Source of the DNA: Scedosporium boydii
Lineage: Eukaryota > Ascomycota > Sordariomycetes > Microascales > Microascaceae
DNA length: 64,000 nucleotides
Reading direction: 5' to 3'
Assembly: GCA_002221725.1 (NCBI GenBank)
Contig: NJFT01000148.1
Coordinates: 40,194 to 104,193 of the forward strand
The notes beneath the pieces were generated by a model. It was given only the letters and a program-made list of their open reading frames with translations, was not told where the DNA came from and did no database searches. The position numbers and the translations under genes are program-made. Numbering within the stretch: the stretch's first letter is position 1; every line of letters starts with the position of its first letter. Positions 35,619 to 46,364 of the stretch are shown in pieces.

Positions 35619-36416
35619 GCGTGACGGGGCGGGAGTTGAGAAAAGTGGCCGACTACGCTCGGAGGGGAAGATGGAAAAGTTGGGAAAAGGAACATGAAGG
35701 GCTTCGAAGCCGAGAGTGATTGATGGGTGACTGGCGGTGGGATGTACATATGGGACGCCATCATTACATTGCACTGACATTGCTTGCACATATTTTGATC
35801 CAATATCCATGAATACTTTTCATGCGAAGCAGCAAAATAAACTAGTTCAATCAGAGTCACGAATGAGACGAAATTACGGGAGAGGTTTGACTCAGTGTGG
35901 CATAAATTTGAGTTGGAGCATTATCCCAGGCATCTCTGGCACCATCATGTGGACGACTTCGCAAACCGGCCGGGAAAACCCTCCAGCGGCAGGTCTGGAG
36001 CTAGAACCACCGGATGCTTTCATAGGTGGACCATTCGAAATGGATAACGCAGTCCTTTTTAAGTTTTAGGTGGAGCCAGTCCCAAAGGTTCACTCTCCTC
36101 GTTTCGAAATACATGATGGATAATCCCTCATGGCGAGAGAGTTCCTGGTATGGAATAAGGTGTGGTTTTGAAACGTTTCCCGAGGCTAATTCAAGTAACG
36201 AGGTCGAAGTGATGGCTCAATGAATCAGACAGGATAGCACTGGCTTACAACAGGCCTTGCAGTTCTATTCCAGAGTTCTCTCTAACCACAGCTATCAAGG
36301 ACATCATACGTCTTCCGGGTATCTCTATCCGTTCCAAACATTGAATTAGATCTACGCATAAACGCCGTTTCATTAATCACATTGCCTCATCAACTTCTGA
36401 GATCCCAGTTGCCCCA
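35619..36416. other. Intergenic between convergent genes
   Basis: 798 bases between the stops of the deacetylase (plus) and COG5 (minus). No gene or element recognised. Confidence 0.65.
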
Positions 36417-37829
36417 TCACCTTCCCAAATTATTCACCACGCTCCCCACCATAACGGCAATCTCCCTCTCCCACTTCCCCTCCTCGGGCTTCGCGCCCTT
36501 CCTATGCTTGGACGTCGCCAGCGCCTTTGGCAACTTTGACCCCTTAATGACACACTCGCGAATCGCCTCGCCAACATTTGCCCTGTTCGCTTTGAGCGTC
36601 CTCGTGACAGCACCCCCACGGGTGGAAATCTCTTGTACTCGCGTCACCATACTACCGGCCAGCGACCTCCAGAAATACGAAGCCAGCGATCCCGTCTCCA
36701 GGTATGCTAATAAAGGCTGGAGTAGGTTCTGCTGTTTCTGCTGAGAGGAGGCGACTGTGGTGCTCGTGGCGGTGGTGGTGTTGCTGGCAATGGCAGGGTG
36801 GAACTGAAGCAGTGGATGAGGAGGCGCCTTAGTTGTGTCTAGCACAAACTCCAGTGCGAGTATGTTCTGGCACTTAGCCGCAACTTCGGCGAGTGCTCGG
36901 TCCAAAGTCGGCAACTGGCCTAGCGCCCGCCCCAACGTGGTGGCGCTGGTCTGGAGGCTAGACCGCAGGTAGGCTTCGAGAGATTGGAGGAGGAACTTGG
37001 GGGTCCATTTTTCAGGCTTTTCCCAGTTCATAGGCGACAGGAGGTATAACGTAGAAAGCGCCGACAGAAGACGGGATTTTGCCTCGTCGACCTGGTTGAA
37101 GGTGGCGGAGTCGGGAATGTTGAAGTCTCGGAGGATCCGCTCCGCCGTTTCGCGGACCGATCGCTCTATGGGCGTAATGACGGCTTCTCGCAAGCTGCGG
37201 ATGACATCTACCTTGTCGAGGCCGTGACCTTCCTCGCCGGGTTTGTTTCGCTCTATGACTTCGCGGAGTAGTAAAATTGTATGGGAACACCGCATGAGCG
37301 CCTTGTGATCGTCCTTTTTATTTGCGGCAGCAGGCGAAATCCCGCTGGTGCTACCAGAACTGGATATCTCGCCATGTTGTATTTCCAGCTGCCGACCAAG
37401 TTGCAAACAGCGACTGACTGACCGACCTAGCCGAAGCGTCTCCCACAAGCGCGTGGCGACGACCTTGACCTCTTCGGCTTCGGCGTGCCTGTCGATGACC
37501 TCCTTCTCGAGCTGGCGGTAGCTATCGTTCAAGCTCTTTACGTGGGAATCTAGCTCTGTGACGATGCGTTTGCTGGCTTCGTTTTGCTCGCGCGTATACT
37601 CGAGTAGGGGGATGGCTGATCTCGTCGTCAGCACGTCGATGTGGGAATCGATCTCCTGGATGTCAAAGAGGACTCTCGATAGAGGCGTGGATAGGTCGAG
37701 GGGGAGGTCGTTGGGGTTGTTGGTTAAGAGGACGAGGGAGTTGGCGAAGGATTTGGCGTTGAAGTCGGGGGCTAGGAAGGTGTCGTAGTCAATGTAGGAG
37801 GGCTCTTCCTCCTCGGTGGCCATTGCCAT
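36417..37829 (-). CDS. COG5: Conserved oligomeric Golgi complex subunit 5
   Basis: Single exon, 470 residues, starting MAMATEEEEPSYIDYDTFLAP. The N-terminal half (YDTFLAPDFNAKSFANSLVL, then LDLSTPLSRVLFDIQEID) is the conserved COG5 signature. Helical and coiled-coil-like segments follow (about 55-125). A low-complexity Thr/Ser insertion lies near residues 350-370. Cog5 is a lobe-B subunit of the COG tethering complex, which captures intra-Golgi retrograde vesicles at the cytosolic face of Golgi membranes. The length is normal for filamentous fungi. No intron is visible. Confidence 0.92.
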   Translation of the reverse strand: MAMATEEEEPSYIDYDTFLAPDFNAKSFANSLVLLTNNPNDLPLDLSTPLSRVLFDIQEIDSHIDVLTTRSAIPLLEYTREQNEASKRIVTELDSHVKSLNDSYRQLEKEVIDRHAEAEEVKVVATRLWETLRLGRSVSRCLQLGRQLEIQHGEISSSGSTSGISPAAANKKDDHKALMRCSHTILLLREVIERNKPGEEGHGLDKVDVIRSLREAVITPIERSVRETAERILRDFNIPDSATFNQVDEAKSRLLSALSTLYLLSPMNWEKPEKWTPKFLLQSLEAYLRSSLQTSATTLGRALGQLPTLDRALAEVAAKCQNILALEFVLDTTKAPPHPLLQFHPAIASNTTTATSTTVASSQQKQQNLLQPLLAYLETGSLASYFWRSLAGSMVTRVQEISTRGGAVTRTLKANRANVGEAIRECVIKGSKLPKALATSKHRKGAKPEEGKWEREIAVMVGSVVNNLGR

Positions 37830-39144
37830 CGTGAGCGGTAGGTGGTTGGGAAACCGGAGGGGAATGCGAAAGAGAAGCGAGAGTTAGGTGGATCGGATGA
37901 ATCGAGTTCGCAGCAGGGAATGATCACTTCGACGGGTAGGTGGACATATGCCGGTCTTTCGGTGAGGATAGTCGTATCAATCGTATTCTTTCAGACAGCT
38001 TGGTTTGTGCGGTTCTGCGTGGTGTGGAGAAGGCTGGTACAATGGTACATCCTGGGACAAGAGGCACAGTGTTGTGGGGTAGAGAGGGAATTGAGTGCAA
38101 CAATTTGAACGAGCTCAAAATTGGATGCATGACAATGGAGGGGTACAATGTATTGCTACGCCCCACTAAACATCTGGTTGCACCTGGTTCAATTGTTCGG
38201 GTTAACGTGGTGTTCCTCTCGTGTTCTTCGGAACTTTCCCCAAGCCTGGGTCAAGTCGAGGGAATTGGGAGAACGAGAGATTACGAAGTGAAAATAATTG
38301 ACAATAGCACACCTCGCGGTTAGGGGGTGGGGGTTTTCCATTCAATAGCAATTTTTTTTCCGTCTTCCCTTTTCTTCTTCTACTATTATGGATGGCGTTG
38401 AGATATATTTGCATTTTGCATTCCTGCTGATCAGACATGGAAACTTCAACGTTTCCAGCCACGCGCAAAACCAAAACCAAGGCTCACTGACAGTGACATG
38501 GCCATGCGTCAATTGATACCTGAGGAACCGTGACGTGATGGTGCTCCGCTAAAGTAGATATGCGAGTATTTCGTACCTTCCCACGGTCGAGCCCCATTAC
38601 CGAGTCTCGTGGCGGCGATATTACTGGGCGGCAGGTCCGACCAGGAAGGGAAGCAAGCTTTTTTAGCGTCTTCGGCACGGTCGGGACTTGCACAGGACTT
38701 CATCAAAATAGCGCAAAACAACATTCAATTGATGTCTCTCAACTTGCTGCGTCCATTTGTCCCGCCGCCGCCTCCACCTCCGCCTTATCCGTGGCATGGT
38801 TGTTGGTGACCAGACCATGAGTAGTATTCAATTGATCCTTCGCCTCACCTCATTTTCTTACTCTTACACCTTTCCCTTCCCTTCTTCCGCCCTCGCCTCG
38901 TAAAGCCTTTCTCCTTCTTGGCTTCTCCTCTCATTTCCGAGTTGTTGTGTTGACGGGATGAGAACAGGGACGCTTTTCCAATATTGATTGGATCTTTGGC
39001 AATCCTTGCGTTCGCGTTCTCGTTCTCGTTTCCTTGGCTTTCCCGGGTCGGTTTTCAAGCTGCAACATCGCACAATATCATATGGTCAACCGCACCTGCG
39101 TCTGATAGTAGTCCGCTGCGGTCAACACCACCACCATCATCACC
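37830..39144. other. Divergent promoter region
   Basis: 1.3 kb between the starts of COG5 (minus) and the DUF2434 gene (plus). It contains a CGCCGCC-type triplet run (38763-38780) and a pyrimidine-rich leader before 39145. No gene supported. Confidence 0.6.
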
Positions 39145-40876
39145 ATGTCTGACCTGGACATCTGGGGCACGATCCCCTTCCCTCCCGGTGACAATGACAC
39201 CGACACCCAAATTGGCGGCGGTCATCTCGACCTCGATACTCTCCGGGGGTTCGAGTATCACCTTTTCCAAAACCAGACTCTGTCCAACGGAACCAAGTGC
39301 TACCTCGCTTTCGAGCCGTATGCCGCTGCCTACGTCTACCCCAATGGATCCTTTGTGAATTCGACCTCGTGCTACAGATCGCTCAACCCCGTCGGCGCCC
39401 GCGGCAAGACCGGCGTTGCCTTCGCTCCCCTCTTCGCGCTTTGTCTCGTCTTCATCATCGTCAACCTGCGCAAGCACGGCCGCCTCTTCTTGCCCAAGAC
39501 GAAACGCTATTTCCCAATCAGCCGTAGGTGGCAGTGGTATTGGGGCTCGATGGTCTGCGCCTTCGCTCTCATCAGTCTCTTCACCAATATTGATGTCGAG
39601 CGCTACTATATCATGCAGATTCCCATCATTTTGACTGTCTTTTTCTGGTACTTGATGCAGATGGCAATCATCGCTCTGGTTTGGGAAGCCGTTCGCCACT
39701 GGGGAAGCTGGTGTGAGAGGCAAATCACCGACGCCGACATCTACGCCTTGAAGGATGATGATCCCAGAGCCAAGTTTGAGTTTTACGCCCCCCTGTGGTT
39801 CTATTTGTGGTGGTGGCTGGTATGTTTGAACAAGGAACCCCCTCCTCCGCCGTAATTTCAATTGACGTGCGTTTGACATGTGTCGATACTAACCGTGCTT
39901 CCATTAGAACTTCTTCCTCATTGTTCCGCGCTCGTGGACCAGTATCCAGCTGCAACGCTCGCCCGAGCAGACCCTCATTAGGGCGAAGCCTGCGGCGACA
40001 GACACGAGGTTCAAGGTCGCGGCTTTTTGCCTCTTGGTCTGCTGGATTACAACTGTCATCTCCGCCTTCCACTCCATTAAGCATTACAAAGCGCGTCGTT
40101 CGGGAATGGTTGCAAAGATTTTGGACTTCTTCACCGCGATGCCTCTCCGATTCGCGCTTATTCTCCCTCTCGCCCTCGTCGTAATTGCCTTCCAGGCTCT
40201 GTGTGCCTTTGATTTCGACGTCTCGCCGCTGAATGCCACTGGGAACGTTATCTCTATTTACATTGGCGGCTACCTCCCCTCCCTCCTCATCCTCGCTGTT
40301 CAATGCGCGCACGGTCTCGCTACTCCCAATGAAGACCGTGAGCTCCTGCGCCAGAGACGACAGAGGGGAGAAGACATCAACCGCGAACTCGGAATCGTAC
40401 CCAAGCCTTCCTGGTGGCGACGTATCCACGGCGGCCACTCGATGCACATGAGGGACATCATTGCCAGGAATGTGGCTGAGGTCAACGGCAAAGATGCCGT
40501 GAAGGACGACGGCACGGCCCTCAAGGATCCTGCCACGAAGGATCCTTTCGCCGACGATGCGAGTCAGAATGGATCGACAATCTCCGGCTCGACCGTCACG
40601 GCCAATCGGGCGTCCACGTTCACGCCTTACGAAGGCAAGTCTGAACGACGTCGGGCGGAAAGGACGTTGCAGCATGCTGCTAGCCTGCTTTTCCCCAACG
40701 CCGAGAGCTCGACGCCTTCGCGAGAGGAGCGGGAAGCTGAGCTCACTTTGGATGGACCGCCGCCGTCGTACGACGAAACTACGAGGCGCGCTAGCAGGAT
40801 GACCACCAATAGCGATAGCACCGTCGACATGGCTAACGGAAAGCCCCAGCGTGTCAAGAGCATGTTGGATATATAA
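39145..40876 (+). CDS. DUF2434 multi-pass membrane protein
   Basis: Exons 39145-39819 and 39908-40876 give 547 residues. The N-terminal 90 residues are extracytosolic-looking with several NxS/T sites (for example NQT, NGS, NST), followed by about seven membrane segments up to residue 400: roughly 92-112, 138-155, 162-190, 218-235, 265-290, 310-332 and 345-365. A long hydrophilic tail (about 370-547) includes a PPPSYDE motif. The layout fits the fungal DUF2434 family, of unknown function. PPxY-like motifs in such tails often recruit Nedd4-type ubiquitin ligases; that is inference here. Confidence 0.88.
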
Positions 40877-42535
40877 ACGGTACAGCGTCAATACTACTCG
40901 CTAGGATTCGGCGACTTTGCCGAGCATATATAAAGGGACTAAGGTCCAATATTTAGGACAAGGTGTTCCAGGAGCATGTGCTCCTGCAAGGCAGCCAACA
41001 ACACACCACGTCAACTATAGAATGACAAGGGGGGAAACTAGACGACATACTGCGGTATAGACTCAAAATTTTGAAGGCGGGGATGTGGGCCTTTCGAGGG
41101 TTCTAAGGATTATCATGATGGCGGCGTTGGGGACTCTTTTTGCTGGTGGGAGGTTATTGTTACGGACTTTGCTAACGCTGCCATCTCGCTCTCTGATGTA
41201 TCAATGATTTGTGATGGCCATCCTTCTTTTTGGGCAAGTTAGACTAGGTTAATAAAAATATAAAAAGAAAAATTATTCGTTTTATTTGTTGTAGTTCCGC
41301 ATTCTTGGGGTATATGATGCAGTACTCTCTGGCGACGATTCTTAAAACCCCCAAGATTCAATCTTGATCCACGATGACTCGGAGTGACTTACACCGGAAG
41401 AAGTAGCGTGTATGATAACTACCCCCTAGGAAAGGGCTGAGAGGAATAGAGTCCTGAGATGTGGAGAGATTGAATGAGAGCCTCTCTTCCGTAGGTACGG
41501 ATGTGGGAAGCAGGCAGCAATCTGGGGCAACCTCGACCTGCATTTGGAAATGTTCCGAGGTTATGTAAGACGCTTATTTCATTGTCAGCAAAGTAACTCA
41601 GAGTTTACATACGAAATGGAATAATGCTGCTCTGGAGAAATGCAAGTCTAATTGTACTTCGTGCTCCGAAGTTGTTTTTATCTTCCTTCATCGACTTGCC
41701 GCGTTGCCTTCAGAGGGAGCCACGAGGACAAGGGCGACAAGTGGGCTTGTCGCTTCGATTCCCAAATCGGACTAGCCGTTGCGACTGACGCCCTCACCGT
41801 TGCCCCAGATTCCGCCCAATGCCGATCGCCCAAACCGGGTCACGCTCACGTCACTGGCTGCAGGTCACCGCCTGCCAGTCGGGGGCATTCTCGACTTTCA
41901 CCGTCCCTGATTTGCCAGGACATCCTTTCACCTGGTTCAGCTCTCTCAACTTGCGCCTGCTGACCCTGGACATTTCGTCACTATGATTGTCAAAGAACGA
42001 AGGAAAGGCCTTTCTTCATGGCTTTGGGGCTCCAAGGCATTTTCGTCCGCTCAGAGAGCCCCAAGAAGAGTTCAATGTTGTTGGTTGTGATGCCCACCTC
42101 GATAGGCTTCGAGTCTTGGCCTGGCCGGGGTCTTGATCAAGCTGCGCGCTGAGCTGAACCCTGTCAAGTTCCCAGACTATTGAGAGAGTCGGCTTAACCT
42201 GGAAGTGATGTCGCATGCCAGCTTCCCCTGTTTTACTTAAGTTATCAAATCAAGGATATTATTGCCTGGGCGTGTGTCCCCACCCCCTGTCCGCTTCGGA
42301 AACTTCCTATGTCATTGATATCCTCGTGGTGCAACCTCCTGTATGACACTGCCACCTTCCACAATCACGCAGCCTTATAACTTGCCCATCTCGCACCCCC
42401 TCCTTCCACGCTCGTGACTTCTCAACTTTCTTCCACTGTCTCAGCTGTCTGCCTAGGCTTCCTCGGTGTCATTGCCCATTTGTACAATCCAAATCCCCCA
42501 TATATAGTGTTTTAGGTGACCTGTCGACCAACAAC
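40877..42535. other. 1.7-kb intergenic stretch
   Basis: Between the DUF2434 and APP1-like genes, both plus. Includes an A/T-rich patch near 41255-41285. Short open frames are unsupported; no element recognised. Confidence 0.6.
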
Positions 42536-43842
42536 ATGGCGTCCTCCGCTGCAAGATCCGATTCTTGGGCTGCTAAACTATCCGCCGACGAAATGCAGGC
42601 CAAAGCAAGAAAGGCCCGACGCTTCGACGAAACAGAAGCCGCCCTTCCCGTAATAAAGGTACAAGCCTCGTTGCCCGCTCAGCTACTCAACGTCCCCGCC
42701 CTCTTTTCTCATCTGGGGAGCCGAAACCCGCTCGCGCGCCAGGTCACATACGGCGATGTTGTTTGGATGCTCGACAACGTTGCCTTCAAGTCCGGCCTCC
42801 TCAGCAGCTGGCAAGCCGAGTTTGTCACGGCCGTGTTTGAGAAAGAGTCCAAGGAGAAGCTCGTCGATCTCGTGGCCGTGATTGCGCGCATTATCGGACT
42901 CGCAGACGAAGACCACGAGTTCGAGACGCTGGAAGAGAGGTTGTTGCCGTTTGTGTGGGATCTTCGACCCGGAAGGAAGCTGCTTGCGGCCCATGGCGAC
43001 AAGCAGTTTATTCTGGGACCCACTGGCCCGAATGGCATCGCCGGCCATCTCGTGAAGCTGCCGACTGGTACGCCGGGGGCGCTTGCGAGGACGAATGCGG
43101 TTGTGTCGAACGGTATTACTGGTATCTTGTCATCTTGGACGTACTTTTCAGAGCCAGAGGGATGGTCTGTCGTTTCCGGTATGTGGTTTTCTCACCATAA
43201 TCTGACTACGAATTAATGCCTTCTGTACTAACATGTTAATAAGATGTCGACGACACGATTAAAGTCACCCTGACCAACGACCCAATCGGAATTCTCCGAG
43301 AGACTTTCATCAACGAGCCGCGGCCCATTCGGGGCATGCCCGAGCTCTTCGCTACGATTAAATCCATGCTTCCCGAAGATACGCCCTGGTTCTACCTCTC
43401 AGCGTCGCCTTACAACCTGTATCCCTTCCTTCGAGAGTTCCGAAACAATTATTACCCTCCCGGGGCCATTCTTCTGCGCGAAGTGAGCTGGAGGACCATT
43501 GCCGGCCTTCTCAAGGCCTTGACTATGGGCACCGAACAGTACAAGTCCGAGCGACTCGCCAAAATCCACGGCTGGTTCCCCAAGAGAAAGATGATCCTCG
43601 TTGGTGACTCCACGCAGTCCGACCCCGAGGCCTACGGAGAGCTATACCGTCTGCGTCCCGGCTGGGTCAAGTGTATTCTGATCCGCAAGGCGACGGATAT
43701 CTCATCTGTGGGCATCGAAGAAAAGAATGCCAAGGAGAGGTTCGATGTAGCTTTCAAGGGAATTCCGAAGGAGGTTTGGCACGTATTTGAAGATCCCGAA
43801 GAGTGTCCACCGTTTCTTCAGGATGTGATCAATCGAAATTGA
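42536..43842 (+). CDS. DUF2183 phosphatase, APP1-like
   Basis: Exons 42536-43178 and 43244-43842 give 413 residues. The intron rebuilds the catalytic DxDxT motif as DVDDT (Asp215, Asp217), followed by the second HAD-like motif at LSASPYN and a third at GDSTQSDPE. This is the DUF2183 (PF09949) domain of yeast App1, an actin-patch-associated phosphatidate phosphatase. The N-terminal 200 residues are mostly helical and basic, without a signal peptide. Predicted role: magnesium-dependent dephosphorylation of phosphatidate at endocytic membranes. It is shorter than yeast App1 and lacks its Pro-rich C-terminal tail, so it may be a paralog with a different site of action. Confidence 0.9.
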
Positions 43843-44578
43843 AATGGATCCCGGGTGGATTGATAGATTGGTGGTTATCCTGGCGTTGCTGGCGTTCGTT
43901 GAAATACCCTATGGGCTGGTGATCAGTTTCTCTTCTGGTCGGCATTACTTCGTACTTGGGCTGGCTTCTGAGGATGGGGGGACTCCTTTCACCTGTGTAA
44001 TATAGCTATTTTTATAGAGAACGGGGAGATTGGAATACACTTGGGTGTTACTTTTTCAAGTGTGTGTGTCAACATCACCAACAACCGGTTCAGGAAGATG
44101 ACAAGAAGTAAGAAGTATAAACTGACACTGTGGACACCGCAAAAGTGGATCCTCCCTAGCGCATTAACTAGGGGGATATGTACCGGTACAAATCACCAGA
44201 TTGTGCGGTTAGGCGCTAACACTAGCGGACATATATAGCCAGTGATGTCCCTAATCCGACGAGCACAGTCTTTCCTCTCCACCCTAACTTTTCCTCAACA
44301 CCCATCAAAGAAAGTCACAGTACTTCTTATCGATTATCCCTAGCATTATCTCGTATCTGTCCACTGCAAAACTTCCCCGTCTCAAACCGACTTGACGGCA
44401 CTAACTTCGTCCCTTGTAAGTTCTAGCGAAACACACTTGACGTCAGCAGACAGCACACGACCACATCCAAGTCGGAGTCCAGTCCATATCAAGGGTCGTC
44501 ACTTTGCTATGCAAACAGCTCGGCGAACCTGATGCTGCTCGACGTTAAACTCCGGTTCCTCTCCGACTCGATCCAAAG
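43843..44578. other. Intergenic between tandem genes
   Basis: 736 bases between APP1-like and CLN3 genes. One TACTTCGTAC copy lies at 43945-43954. No gene recognised. Confidence 0.6.
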
Positions 44579-46019
44579 ATGACAGGCCGCTCCCCTTCCT
44601 CGTCGGGGCTTCTGCCCATGCCTGGGACCCCCGGTTCGTCGTGGGCCGTGTATCGCGCCCGGATTCAGCTTCTTCTGTCGAACCTTGAGGTCGCTGTCGT
44701 GGTTGCCTTTTGGCTATTTGGTATGTTGCATTTCTGCTGCCCCATTTGGGAGCATTCGCTAATATTTTGACGGTTCCAAAGGTCTCATCAATAATGTCCT
44801 CTACGTCATCATCCTCTCCGCCGCCCAGGACCTCGTCGGAAACGTCCCCAAGGGCGTCGTCCTACTCGCCGACGTCATGCCGTCCTTCCTCACGAAATTG
44901 ATCGCGCCGTACTTCATCCACAAGGTGCCGTACTGGTTTCGGATACTCGTATTCATCGCCCTGTCGACCGGGGGTATGTTGCTCGTGGCTCTTATGCCAG
45001 GACACAAGCCTGTCGCGGTGAAAATGATCGGTGTGGTGCTGGCATCTCTGAGCAGTGGTGGTGGAGAGCTGAGTTTCCTCGGACTGACCCATTACTACGG
45101 CCACGTGAGCCTCGCGGGCTGGGGGAGCGGAACGGGAGCAGCGGGACTCATTGGCGCGGGATTCTATGTGTTAATGACGGATTGGATTGGATTTTCGGTT
45201 CGGACTACGTTGCTATTCTCCGCCGCACTGCCGAGCATCATGTTTATCAGTTTCTTCCTCATTCTACCCCATGGGCCTCTCCACGCCGGACGCCAAAAGG
45301 GGTATGACGTCTTGCCCGAGCTCGACCTCGAGGAGGAAGAGGTGGAACAACTGTCACAGTCCGCCGCGTCGTCTGCACTCTTGTCCCCCGGCCCCTCGGT
45401 GGCCGCCACAGCGTACTCGGCTCTTACCCATCCCAAACATCACCCGTCGGGAATCAGGGCCCACCTCCAGCGAACGAAAGCCCTGATAGTCCCCTACATG
45501 GCGCCTCTCCTCCTGGTCTACGTCGCCGAATACACCATCAACCAAGGCGTCGCGCCGACCCTCCTCTTTCCCCTCAAAGAAACGCCCTTCAGCGAGCTCC
45601 GCGAGTTCTACCCCTTCTACGGCTTCCTCTACCAACTAGGCGTCTTCATCTCCCGCTCCTCCACGCCTTTCATCCGCATCCGCCACCTCTACCTCCCGTC
45701 CTTCTTCCAGCTCGGAAACCTCATCATCCTCGCCCTTCACGCTGTGTTCTTCTTCATCCCATCCGTTTATATTGTCTTTATCATCATCTTTTGGGAGGGC
45801 TTGCTCGGCGGCGGTGTCTACGTGAATTGTTTTGCAAATATCCTCGAGGAGGTGCCCGCCCACGATAGGGAGTTTAGCTTGGGTGCTACGAGCGTTAGTG
45901 ATAGTGGGGGGATTTGTGTTGCGGGGTTGATCAGTATCTTCCTTGAGACGTGGCTTTGCGATTGGCAGGTTTCGCAGGGGAGGGAGTGGTGTCGGAATAT
46001 CCAGGCCTCGAGAGGCTGA
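44579..46019 (+). CDS. BTN1: CLN3/battenin (Btn1) lysosomal-vacuolar membrane protein
   Basis: Exons 44579-44720 and 44782-46019 give 459 residues; the 61-nt intron joins WLFG to [19 protein letters not shown], the first conserved CLN3 block. Further hallmarks are [31 protein letters not shown] and [12 protein letters not shown]. About eleven hydrophobic segments, with an acidic cytosolic loop (about residues 218-235, [10 protein letters not shown]). CLN3 family members sit in the vacuolar membrane and affect vacuolar pH, basic amino acid content and glycerophosphodiester handling. Length is typical of fungal Btn1. Confidence 0.93.
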
Positions 46020-46364
46020 GGGGGAACCAAACTCTCTTGAAGAAGAGGGTGCCGTCTACGGGTTCTCCGGCCTGGCTTCTCGTGACCAGCGTTTGTATAA
46101 CAGCTTCGTTTTGCTTTTTCACGAGGTCATGTATAAAGAAGATTTTATGGTTCTTCTTTCATCCCCTTTGCCAGGGTGATTTTCCAAGTCTCTCGTCACT
46201 GAGAGTCAACAATGTACTTTATGGTGCAATTTAAGATGAACCACAATAACCATCCATCAGAACCGAATCCATAGTCATTACATTGATACAAGAGCCTACG
46301 CTACCATATGCAGAATGCTAGTCCGTCCACGCAAACGAGCGCCACTTCCACTTCGCTATTTCCA
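46020..46364. other. Intergenic between convergent genes
   Basis: 345 bases between the stops of CLN3 and GH115. Nothing recognised beyond the two 3' ends. Confidence 0.7.

Noticed and set aside
39055..40891. Long minus-strand frames of 274 and 388 codons opposite the DUF2434 gene
   Set aside because: They are antisense shadows caused by the GC-rich third positions of the plus-strand gene.
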